DNA of 29,260 bases from Bacillota bacterium (GTDB lineage Bacteria; Bacillota; Dehalobacteriia; UBA4068), in assembly GCA_009778255.1 (NCBI GenBank), contig WRKD01000227.1, positions 1 through 29,260 of the forward strand, read 5' to 3'. Positions 7,654 through 14,701 of the stretch are shown here, one piece after another (the first letter of the stretch is position 1; each line of letters begins with the position of its first letter). Under the pieces are notes generated by a model. The model did no database searches and was not told where the DNA came from. It saw nothing but the letters and a program-made list of their open reading frames with translations. Both the position numbers and the translations under genes were made by a program.

Positions 7654-8529
7654 ATGTCTGCGAATAAACGTAGTTTTAAAGACCGCCGAGACGGAACATA
7701 TGTAGGCGATTTAGATGGTATGCATGTGATCATGGCACATCTATTACCACGGCGTACTGCTTGCGAAACCTTCCTAAGCGAACAGATAGATATCACCAAA
7801 ATTTTAGCGTATCTGGAACAAAAAAACAGTGCTTCTGCTATCAAATACACCCTTTTCCACGTAGTAACCGCCGCCGCCGCAAAAATGTTGGTTTTACGCC
7901 CAAAACTCAACCGCTTTATTTCCGGGCGCCGTTATTATCAGCGCCAAGAGGTTAGCTTAGCTTTTGTTGTTAAGCGACAGTTTAGTGACGGTGGTGACGA
8001 GGGGTTGCTGGTCTTACCTTACCCCGCGGAAGGAACATTAGATTCACTGGCAGAGCAAGTAGTAGCCGAAGCTAACAAAAACCGTAAAGGGGAAATAGGA
8101 GAAAGCATGGATGCGGTAAATACTCTTGCCCATTTACCACGCTTTCTTTTAGCTTTTATTGTTTTTATTTTACGTATTTTGGATTTTTATGGAAAGGTAC
8201 CTGGTTTTTTAACTAGTGGGGATCCAAACTACGCTACTTTATTCGTTTCCAACTTAGGCAGCATAAAACTGAATGCCGGTTATCACCATTTAAATGATTG
8301 GGGAACCAATTCACTCTTTTTAACCGTAGGCGAGAAGCATCTGGCCACGTTTTATAATAATGAAGGAGAACCAGAATTACGCCCTGCTCTAAATATTGGC
8401 TTTACCTTAGATGAACGTTTGGCAGATGGCTATTATTATTCCCGCAGTTTAAAATTATTTAAATATTTATTACAACACCCGCAGCTTTTAGAGCTGCCGG
8501 CTCAAGAGGAGGTTTCTTATGACAATTAA
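7654..8529 (+). CDS. 2-oxoacid dehydrogenase E2-like acyltransferase-fold protein with altered catalytic motif
   Basis: 291 residues of the CAT/E2 catalytic fold without lipoyl or peripheral-subunit-binding domains. It has an FHVVTAAAAKML helix (about residue 69), a VSNLGSI strand-turn (about 207-213) and the C-terminal motif LDERLADG (252-259). In active E2 and CAT proteins this motif is D-H-R-x-x-D-G, with His as catalytic base; here Glu254 replaces that His while Asp258-Gly259 remain. A hydrophobic stretch around residues 163-180 (FLLAFIVFILRIL) suggests membrane contact. Its end overlaps the start of the adenylate-forming enzyme by 11 bp, so the two are translationally coupled. Acyl transfer from an acyl-CoA or acyl-AMP made by the partner is a reasonable inference; a non-catalytic role is the alternative. 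Start codon ATG after CCGAGGT. Confidence 0.75.
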   Translation: MSANKRSFKDRRDGTYVGDLDGMHVIMAHLLPRRTACETFLSEQIDITKILAYLEQKNSASAIKYTLFHVVTAAAAKMLVLRPKLNRFISGRRYYQRQEVSLAFVVKRQFSDGGDEGLLVLPYPAEGTLDSLAEQVVAEANKNRKGEIGESMDAVNTLAHLPRFLLAFIVFILRILDFYGKVPGFLTSGDPNYATLFVSNLGSIKLNAGYHHLNDWGTNSLFLTVGEKHLATFYNNEGEPELRPALNIGFTLDERLADGYYYSRSLKLFKYLLQHPQLLELPAQEEVSYDN

Positions 8530-10270
8530 AACACCTTGGCTAAATTATTATGCAGATGTACCGCATCATTTAGAGTATCCTGAGGGCAGTATGTTCGATG
8601 TGGTTAAAGAAACAGCACTCCGCTTCCCAGAATATATAGCTTATTCTTTCATGGGTAGCCATACCTCGTATAAATCTTTTGTTGAACAGACCCATGCTGT
8701 GGCCAAAGCTTTTTATGCCGCCGGCATACGGGAAGGACAAAGAGTGACGCTGTGCTTGCCAAATATGCCCCAAACCATGATGTGCTTTTATGCCCTTAAC
8801 TTGATCGGCGCGGTTTCGAATATGATCCACCCGCTTTCCAGCGAAGGGGAAATAGTATTCTATTTAAAAGATAGCAAAAGCGCCGCTGCGGTTACTGTAG
8901 ATCTTTTTTACGGCAAATTCGCCGCCGCCTGTAAGGAGTATGAGCTCTCTTCACTTATCATCACCAGCGTAGCAGATGCTCTTTCACCACTTAAGCGCTG
9001 GGGATATAAATTGACCGAGGGACGTAAAGTACCGCCTATTCCGGCTGATGCACCAATTTTACATTGGAAAGATTTTCTAGCCGCCGGGCAGGCGTATCAA
9101 GGGCAATACATATGTAACCGTAAAGCAGCAGACGAAGCTGTCATACTCTACAGTGGCGGCACCACCGGCATAAGTAAAGGTATTTCACTATCTAATTTAA
9201 ACTTCAACGCCTTGGCTATGCAAACTGTTGCTATGGGCTATTGTCTTGAACCAGGCAAAGCCATGTTATCGGTTTTACCGATGTTTCACGGCTTCAGCCT
9301 GGGTGTATGTATACACGCAATGCTCTATTATGGCTGCCGCTGTATTCTGGTACCGCGTTTTAACCCTGCCGGCTATGCCGAACTTTTACGCAAGGAAAAA
9401 CCGAATTATATTGCCGCTGTACCCACTCTCTTCGAATCATTATTACGCAACCCGGATATGGACGGAGTAGACCTCTCCTGCCTGATGGGTGTATTCTCGG
9501 GCGGCGATTCACTCTCTGTAGAATTGAAAAAGAAAGTAGATATCTTCCTTAAGGAACATAATGCTACGGTGGAAATAAGAGAAGGCTATGGTATGACCGA
9601 AAGCGTTACTGCAAGTTGCCTTACCCCATACAACCTTTCGCGCGAAGGCAGTGTCGGCTTACCCTTTCCGGATATGTATTATAAAATAGTAGCTGTGGGC
9701 AGCCAACGCGAATTACCTTATAACGAAGAAGGGGAAATCTGCGTAAGCGGCCCCACTCTTATGAAAGGTTATGTAAATCATCCGGAAGAAACTGCGCAGG
9801 CTTTGCAAATTCATGAGGATGGCTTATTATGGCTACATACCGGAGATTTAGGCTTAATGGATGCAGATGGATTTATATATTTCCGCCAGCGCCTAAAGCG
9901 TATGATTATTTCCAGTGGCTATTCAATTTATCCCTCGCAGCTGGAAAACATTATAGACGCCCATGAATCTGTGCTTATTAGCTGCGTAATCGGCGTACCG
10001 GATGCGGTTAAAAAGCAAAAAGTCAAAGCTTTTGTTGTATTAAAGCCTGGCGTAGAAGATGAAGCCGCGGCCTTAGATTCGTTGTGGGAGCATTGCCGCC
10101 GTCATATTGCCAAGTATTCCTTACCCTATGAAATAGCGTTACGCGAAGATCTGCCTAAAACTATTGTAGGTAAAGTAGCCTTTAAAGTATTGGAAGCCGA
10201 AGAAGCATTGGCTCATGAACAAAAACAGGCTACCCAAACAGATGAACTGTTAGCTCCGCAACAAGTATAA
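8519..10270 (+). CDS. Class I adenylate-forming enzyme (acyl-CoA ligase-like)
   Basis: 583 residues with all core motifs of the ANL superfamily: the phosphate-binding loop SGGTTGISKG (from residue 212), YGMTES (from 357), the LHTGDLG hinge region and the C-terminal catalytic Lys in IVGK (about 552). These enzymes activate a carboxylic acid with ATP and usually load it on CoA or a carrier protein. The substrate cannot be read from sequence; resemblance is to medium/long-chain acyl-CoA synthetases. The ATG lies inside the end of the preceding gene with an AGGAGGT site there. A Gln-rich C-terminal tail follows the last motif. Co-expressed with the E2-like protein. Ends at a strong bidirectional terminator. 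Confidence 0.92.
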   Translation: MTIKTPWLNYYADVPHHLEYPEGSMFDVVKETALRFPEYIAYSFMGSHTSYKSFVEQTHAVAKAFYAAGIREGQRVTLCLPNMPQTMMCFYALNLIGAVSNMIHPLSSEGEIVFYLKDSKSAAAVTVDLFYGKFAAACKEYELSSLIITSVADALSPLKRWGYKLTEGRKVPPIPADAPILHWKDFLAAGQAYQGQYICNRKAADEAVILYSGGTTGISKGISLSNLNFNALAMQTVAMGYCLEPGKAMLSVLPMFHGFSLGVCIHAMLYYGCRCILVPRFNPAGYAELLRKEKPNYIAAVPTLFESLLRNPDMDGVDLSCLMGVFSGGDSLSVELKKKVDIFLKEHNATVEIREGYGMTESVTASCLTPYNLSREGSVGLPFPDMYYKIVAVGSQRELPYNEEGEICVSGPTLMKGYVNHPEETAQALQIHEDGLLWLHTGDLGLMDADGFIYFRQRLKRMIISSGYSIYPSQLENIIDAHESVLISCVIGVPDAVKKQKVKAFVVLKPGVEDEAAALDSLWEHCRRHIAKYSLPYEIALREDLPKTIVGKVAFKVLEAEEALAHEQKQATQTDELLAPQQV

Positions 10271-10281
10271 GCATAGCCAAT

Positions 10282-10309
10282 AAAAAAGTAAGCGTTAGCT
10301 TACTTTTTT
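10282..10309. terminator. Bidirectional terminator between convergent genes
   Basis: A perfect 12-bp stem (10282-10293 and 10298-10309) with GTTA loop, flanked by A6 and T7 runs. It serves the acyl-CoA-ligase gene on the plus strand and sdaAA on the minus strand; its right arm overlaps the first base of the sdaAA stop codon. Confidence 0.92.
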
Positions 10310-11187
10310 TATCTCCCAAATATTCTCTCTTTAATTGCTATCGCCGTTGGTGTAGCAGCTAACCCTCCCTGGGCGGTTTCCTTAAGCGTAATGGGCAAAC
10401 TCTCCCCAACTTCCGCCAAAGCGGCTATAACCTCGTCTACAGGGATAACGCTCTTTATGCCCGCAAGCGCCATATCTGCCGCGCCAATAGCGCACATTAT
10501 GCCTCCGGCATTACGTTTGATACAGGGAACCTCTACCAAACCAGCCACAGGGTCGCATACCAGGCCCAGTTGATTTTTTAATGCTATAGCGCAAGCTTGG
10601 GCTACCTTTTCATTATCGCCTCCTGCCATTTCTACCAAAGCACCGGCGGTCATTGCCGCGGCGCTGCCGCATTCAGCCTGACACCCTCCCTCGGCGCCCG
10701 CAATGGTAGCTTCCCCGGCTATTACCAAGCCAATAGCTCCCGCCGTAATCAAAGCCAAAATAGCTTGTTCATCTTTTATGCCCCGCTCATCGATCATTGT
10801 GAGAATTCCGGCAGGCAAGATTCCGCAAGAACCGGCTGTGGGCGCTGCCACTATCTTCCCCATAGCGGCATTGTATTCCTGAATTGCCAGCGCCAAAGAT
10901 ATGGCCTTTGCACAAAAACTACCGCTCAAAGATAATCCTTGAGCGGTATACTCTTTCATACGGTAACCGTCTCCGCCGGTAAGACCACTATTAGAACGTA
11001 ATCCAGGCTTGAAACCTGCTTGAGCAGCATTTCGCATTATCTCCAGAGTATCGGCCATGCGCGCGAGAATGTTCTCTTCCGTAACGCCAAGTTCGTTTGC
11101 CTGATCCTCTAATACCACTTGAGAAATAGTCATATTCCGCCTATTGGCTTCCAAAACTATTGCCTCTATTGAGTTATATTCCAACAT
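10309..11187 (-). CDS. sdaAA: L-serine dehydratase, iron-sulfur-dependent, alpha subunit
   Basis: Catalytic subunit of the oxygen-sensitive [4Fe-4S] enzyme that deaminates L-serine to pyruvate and ammonia. 292 residues, usual length. Conserved signatures include SGLTGGDGYRM, PTAGSCGILPAG (Cys121), EGGCQAECGSAAAMTAG (Cys169, Cys173) and GLVCDPVAGLVEVPC (Cys211, Cys222); candidate cluster ligands lie among these cysteines. The ATG at 11185-11187 has a strong GGAGGAG site. It lies 20 bp after sdaAB and both are read from one promoter. Pairs with the beta subunit to form the heterodimeric clostridial/Bacillus type. Supplies pyruvate for fermentation and competes with GlyA for serine. Confidence 0.97.
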   Translation of the reverse strand: MLEYNSIEAIVLEANRRNMTISQVVLEDQANELGVTEENILARMADTLEIMRNAAQAGFKPGLRSNSGLTGGDGYRMKEYTAQGLSLSGSFCAKAISLALAIQEYNAAMGKIVAAPTAGSCGILPAGILTMIDERGIKDEQAILALITAGAIGLVIAGEATIAGAEGGCQAECGSAAAMTAGALVEMAGGDNEKVAQACAIALKNQLGLVCDPVAGLVEVPCIKRNAGGIMCAIGAADMALAGIKSVIPVDEVIAALAEVGESLPITLKETAQGGLAATPTAIAIKERIFGR

Positions 11188-11207
11188 ATTTTACTCCTCC
11201 TACATCT

Positions 11208-11870
11208 TTAGTTTGCCGCCCTCATGTAAACTACGCTGGTTATATTAGGCAGTTCTTTCAACTCATTAACTAGTGATTTTTCAATATCTCCATCCAGCTC
11301 TATAGTCATAATTGCCGAATGTCCTTTATGAGGGCGGCTTAAACGAAAATCGCCAATATTGGCGCTCCCCTTGGCTAATTTAGCTGTGACTGCTGCAATT
11401 ACTCCCGGAGCATCGTCGTTGGCAATAATCAAAGTATCCCGTTCCCCACTAAAGGCGGAGTCCATTCCATTAAGCCTGGTAATTAGAATATTTCCTCCGC
11501 CTACAGACACTCCCTGAACTGTGCACTGGGCGCCGCTGATCCCGTAAAGATGGAGTATGGCTGTATTGGGGTGAGCGTGGGGGATTTTGATCTCGGAAAA
11601 ACAATAGCTTAAGCCTAAGCCTGCAGCTATTTCTAAACTTAAAGGGATATTACTATCGTCTGGTTTCATGCCCAAAATTCCGGCAACCAGAGCTTTATCT
11701 GTACCATGGCCCTTATGAGTTTGAGCAAATGAGCCACTTAGAGCAATATCTGCTTTTGCCACTTGTTCACCCAAAATTTTCCAGCTTATTCTCCCTATAC
11801 GCACCGCGCCAGCAGTATGAGAACTGGAAGGACCAATCATCACCGGACCAATAATATCAAATATATTCAA
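11208..11870 (-). CDS. sdaAB: L-serine dehydratase, iron-sulfur-dependent, beta subunit
   Basis: 220 residues with the N-terminal signature IGPSSSHTAGAVRIG (about residues 12-26), GSFAQTHKGHGTDKALVAG, and a C-terminal ACT domain (about 145-220; DAPGVIAAVTAKLAKGSANI) that probably binds an effector amino acid or helps dimer contact. The start is TTG at 11868-11870, supported by AGGTG six bases upstream and by the family's usual beginning (NIFDIIGPVMIGPSSSHT); no ATG fits. First gene of the sdaAB-sdaAA operon. Confidence 0.96.
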   Translation of the reverse strand: MNIFDIIGPVMIGPSSSHTAGAVRIGRISWKILGEQVAKADIALSGSFAQTHKGHGTDKALVAGILGMKPDDSNIPLSLEIAAGLGLSYCFSEIKIPHAHPNTAILHLYGISGAQCTVQGVSVGGGNILITRLNGMDSAFSGERDTLIIANDDAPGVIAAVTAKLAKGSANIGDFRLSRPHKGHSAIMTIELDGDIEKSLVNELKELPNITSVVYMRAAN

Positions 11871-11903
11871 ATATTTACACCTACTTTTCTATCTTTTTTT
11901 TAT

Positions 11904-11914
11904 GGGCGCCTCTA
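11904..11914. repeat. Possible solo terminal repeat of the inverted-repeat element
   Basis: GGGCGCCTCTA matches the ends of the elements at 575-877 and 3978-4030; read on the minus strand the match extends to AGAGGCGCCCATA as at 4021-4033. Downstream tcatcac-atc text (11930-11940) also resembles the element's left end. The match is short, so chance is not excluded. Confidence 0.4.
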
Positions 11915-11923
11915 ATATGTATA

Positions 11924-11952
11924 AATATATCATCACTATCGCTTTAAGTCAA
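11924..11952 (-). promoter_or_regulatory. Sigma-A promoter for sdaAB-sdaAA
   Basis: On the minus strand TTGACT (11947-11952) and TATATT (11924-11929) have an exact 17-bp spacing. Transcription would start near 11917, giving a leader of about 47 nt that contains the inverted-repeat-end sequence AGAGGCGCCC. Confidence 0.75.
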
Positions 11953-12074
11953 TAATCTATTAAACTGAGCTCGCATCAATTATGGTAACTGCAGCAACAC
12001 ACATGTGCTGAAAAATTTATAGCTGCCACAGCTGGGTTGCTAGGTGGGCTAGGAATGGAAGGTGCTTTTTATTT

Positions 12075-13703
12075 ATGATTGTTCGAGATTTGAATTCCCA
12101 TATTCAATTTATGGTCATTTCGTATATGGTCACCATAATACTTTGCGTTATTTCCCTATGTTATTTAGTAATTAAAAGTAATCACTCACTTTTTAGAACA
12201 GCCTTTATTATAGTTCAAAGCGTAACAATATTATGGTTATTATTTCTATTACTGGAGTGGGTTTCATTCACCTCTTTCCAACTATTGACAAATATAAGAA
12301 TTAGCTTGATCTGTTTAAATTTTATTGCCCCATTATGGCTGGTTGCCATACTTTTTCTCACAAACCGTTTATCAACAGCAGATTTATGGCGTATTCCTGT
12401 TATTCTTGCTATTCCATTTACACTGAGCATTATTCTATTATTTCCTGAATCTTCAGGTGTATTTGAGCTTTATATAAAGGTTTTACATTTTAATGAACAA
12501 GCTCGTTCATACCAAATATTATGGGGATCAATGGAGCTTTTAACAGGTATATATTCTCTTTTTTGCGTATTTTTAAGTTATTTGTTTCTCTCCAGGCACT
12601 TGCGCAATAATAACCTGATAAAACTGGTGGAAAAAATTGCGGTACTGCTTATAGTTTGGTCTCCTTTAGCAGCACATTATCTGGGAGTATTATTAAGTTC
12701 GCCCTTTGATTTTAAGCCTTTTACGTTTTCATTATGGGGCGTTATTATAGTTTATTTATCATTTCAGCGACAGTTTTTTAATGTAGTGCCTGCTCTGGTT
12801 TGGAATGTATTTGATGTTACCAAAGAAGGCATGGCGGTTTTGGGCATAGATGGGTCGGTTAATATGAATAAAGCCTTCTTAGCGATGTTTGGTTTTCGTG
12901 GCAACGATTTTTTAGATTTTGCAGATGAACTATGTGGTGGATTTAGTGATAATATACGGCAAAAACAGGAGCTCATTGGTATTGAAGTGGAAAAAAATAA
13001 CCATTACTATGAAATCTCTCTTAAAAATGTATTTGACAAAAAAACTAAGATAATGGGGCAGCTTATTACTATCAGCGATGTTTCGGAGACTAAACAATTC
13101 ACATTGGAGAAAGAGCGGGCCAGGATTGCGTCGGATTTACATGACAGCATGGGCAATCATCTTATAGCCTCCCTGAATAATCTTGATTTTGCTTTGATAC
13201 AACCAACTTTAGAAAGAATTAAACCACAGATTAATACAGCAAAAACTGCGGTTGTGGCTTCGTTAATGATGCTGAGAAAAATAGTTGAAGGGCTTTCACC
13301 AATTGATTTCCAGGACGCAGAATTTATTCCCCGTATTAAGTCGGTTATCAATAGATTTTCTGCCTCAGGGGTTGTAACCGATCTGCAAATATCCGGCGAC
13401 CTTGAAAAACTACCCATATGCGTAAAGGAGTTTGTATATAACGCCTGTCAGGAAGCGCTGACCAACTCTATTATTCATGGCTTGGCGGATAATATCATTA
13501 TTAAATTAGAATATAGCGGCTATTTACTTTCAGTAACAATAGTAGATAACGGGCGGGGTGCTGAAAAAATATGCAAGAACAACGGCTTGACCAATATGGA
13601 AAACCGTGTTAAAATGCTGGACGGAAAGATAATATATAAATCGCCATCTTTTGGCGGATTTGGTATATATGCTAAGATACCGATAAAAGGTGAACAAAAA
13701 TGA
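12075..13703 (+). CDS. Sensor histidine kinase, 7TM input, HisKA_3 type
   Basis: 542 residues. The N-terminal ~235 residues hold about seven hydrophobic segments, matching the 7TM histidine-kinase input region. A PAS-like segment follows (about 248-330; EGMAVLGIDGSVNMN). The phosphoacceptor motif ERARIASDLHDSMGNHL places His at 356 (HisKA_3, NarX/DegS-like). A HATPase domain ends the protein, with N box EALTNSIIHG and G box VDNGRGAEKICKNNGL. The stop overlaps the regulator's start as ATGA. The SD for ATG 12075 is modest (GGAAGG, 11-13 bp away), and this ATG itself overlaps the TGA of an upstream open frame. The input region suggests a membrane-soluble or peptide signal, but no ligand is known. 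Confidence 0.9.
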   Translation: MIVRDLNSHIQFMVISYMVTIILCVISLCYLVIKSNHSLFRTAFIIVQSVTILWLLFLLLEWVSFTSFQLLTNIRISLICLNFIAPLWLVAILFLTNRLSTADLWRIPVILAIPFTLSIILLFPESSGVFELYIKVLHFNEQARSYQILWGSMELLTGIYSLFCVFLSYLFLSRHLRNNNLIKLVEKIAVLLIVWSPLAAHYLGVLLSSPFDFKPFTFSLWGVIIVYLSFQRQFFNVVPALVWNVFDVTKEGMAVLGIDGSVNMNKAFLAMFGFRGNDFLDFADELCGGFSDNIRQKQELIGIEVEKNNHYYEISLKNVFDKKTKIMGQLITISDVSETKQFTLEKERARIASDLHDSMGNHLIASLNNLDFALIQPTLERIKPQINTAKTAVVASLMMLRKIVEGLSPIDFQDAEFIPRIKSVINRFSASGVVTDLQISGDLEKLPICVKEFVYNACQEALTNSIIHGLADNIIIKLEYSGYLLSVTIVDNGRGAEKICKNNGLTNMENRVKMLDGKIIYKSPSFGGFGIYAKIPIKGEQK

Positions 13704-14341
13704 TCAATATTATTGTAGCCGAAGACGATCGCGATGTACGGCTGCCACTGGTAAATATTTTAAAAACCGATGCAGATATTAATGTCATAGGAGAGGCCAG
13801 CAACGGCTATGAAGCAGTTGAATTAGCCAAGGAGCTGTTACCTGACTTAGCATTGCTGGATATTAAGATGCCCTTTCTTGACGGCTTGGAGGCTGCTAAA
13901 CAGATTATTGAGTGGCGGCGCATCAAGAATGCGGATATAAAAATACTCCTGCTCTCTACCTTTTATGACGATGATTTAGTGTTAAAATCTCAAGAACATG
14001 GTGTAGACGGTTATTTACTCAAAGGGCTTCCTTTTGAAAAACTAATAAGCGCTATCAAAAACACCGCTACCGGTCTGGTAACGCTGGATCGTATAATATA
14101 CGAAAAACAAAATAAACTGGCTTGGGGAGGCGCAGACAAAACCCAGAAATTAAGCGCTCTTACTAATACAGAGCTGGAAATTCTTAAATTGATTGTCAAT
14201 GGAGATAGGAATGCGGAAATAGCCGCAAAACTATTTCTTTCCGAAGGTACGGTGAAAAATTATATTAGTGTTATGTTGGCCAAACTTGGATGTAGAAATG
14301 GCAGGGATTTAGCCGTGTTTGGGATAAAGTCGGGCCTATAA
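13700..14341 (+). CDS. NarL/FixJ-family response regulator
   Basis: 213 residues: receiver domain (about 1-120) with acidic pocket EDD (8-10), phosphorylation site Asp54 in LLDIKMP and Lys in YLLKG, then a LuxR-type HTH (about 148-210; LTNTELEILKLIVNG, then GTVKNYISVMLAKLG). It overlaps the kinase gene by 4 bp and is surely its partner. A terminator follows at once, so the regulator is not in the same transcript as the exported proteins downstream; their promoter is the obvious candidate target. Confidence 0.95.
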   Translation: MINIIVAEDDRDVRLPLVNILKTDADINVIGEASNGYEAVELAKELLPDLALLDIKMPFLDGLEAAKQIIEWRRIKNADIKILLLSTFYDDDLVLKSQEHGVDGYLLKGLPFEKLISAIKNTATGLVTLDRIIYEKQNKLAWGGADKTQKLSALTNTELEILKLIVNGDRNAEIAAKLFLSEGTVKNYISVMLAKLGCRNGRDLAVFGIKSGL

Positions 14342-14396
14342 GAATCCTTTTCAATTATATATTCTATCTTTAATTTAATTAATATTGATCTCTGTT

Positions 14397-14438
14397 ATAG
14401 TGACTTTGGTAATGTGTAATCATTACTAAAGTCACTAT
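14397..14438 (+). terminator. Terminator after the two-component operon
   Basis: An 18-bp stem (14397-14414 and 14421-14438) with one G-U pair and a 6-nt loop, about 55 bp after the regulator stop. The following sequence TATTATTATT is only partly T-rich. Confidence 0.7.
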
Positions 14439-14461
14439 TATTATTAGGTAGAATAAATGTA

Positions 14462-14498
14462 TACTTCAAGTAACTATTTACCATTTTCTGATGATAAT
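14462..14498 (+). promoter_or_regulatory. Possible activator-dependent promoter for the exported-protein operon
   Basis: The perfect palindrome TACTT-c-AAGTA (14462-14472) lies just upstream of where a -35 would be; the -10-like GATAAT is at 14493-14498 and no recognisable -35 exists at 16-18 bp. A weak -35 with an overlapping palindrome is the usual layout for a promoter needing a LuxR-type regulator. That the neighbour regulator binds here is inference. Confidence 0.3.
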
Positions 14499-14522
14499 TA
14501 ATTAGGAAGGAGGTGGCATAAC

Positions 14523-14624
14523 GTGGTTACTTTTTTTACAGGTTTTCTCGGAAGTTTGTTTTTTGCTGGGGTTGCGACCTTTGTTGGGAATTCTATACTC
14601 AATATGATTAAATTATTCTTTTAA
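14523..14624 (+). CDS. 33-residue hydrophobic micropeptide
   Basis: A GTG start with a very strong site (GGAAGGAGGTGG, 14505-14516) opens a 33-codon frame ending in TAA. The peptide begins MVTFFTGFLGSLFFAGVATF and ends NMIKLFF: one hydrophobic span of about 20 residues with a single Lys near the C-terminus, suited to a single-pass membrane peptide. No cysteines, no double-glycine leader and no lipobox. It is first in the run of exported-protein genes and is followed by a hairpin. It might be a sensor modulator, type-I-toxin-like peptide or signal precursor; no family was recognised. Confidence 0.6.
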   Translation: MVTFFTGFLGSLFFAGVATFVGNSILNMIKLFF

Positions 14625-14640
14625 ATGATCGTAAAAAGCA

Positions 14641-14673
14641 ATTACCGCCCACTTTTAAACTGTGGGCGATAAT
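14641..14673 (+). promoter_or_regulatory. Hairpin between micropeptide and glycine-rich protein genes
   Basis: Twelve-base arms (14641-14652, 14662-14673) pair with one mismatch around a 9-nt loop; the core CGCCCAC/GTGGGCG is perfect. It starts 16 nt after the micropeptide stop and ends 15 nt before the next ribosome binding site. The T run after it is too short for a strong terminator, so partial attenuation or mRNA stabilisation is more likely. Confidence 0.5.
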
Positions 14674-14701
14674 CATTTTGAAAAATGAGGAGGTATATTT
14701 A

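Noticed and set aside
14625..14672. 15-codon ATG frame right after the micropeptide stop
   Set aside because: No ribosome binding site, and it runs through the hairpin stem; better explained as leader RNA.
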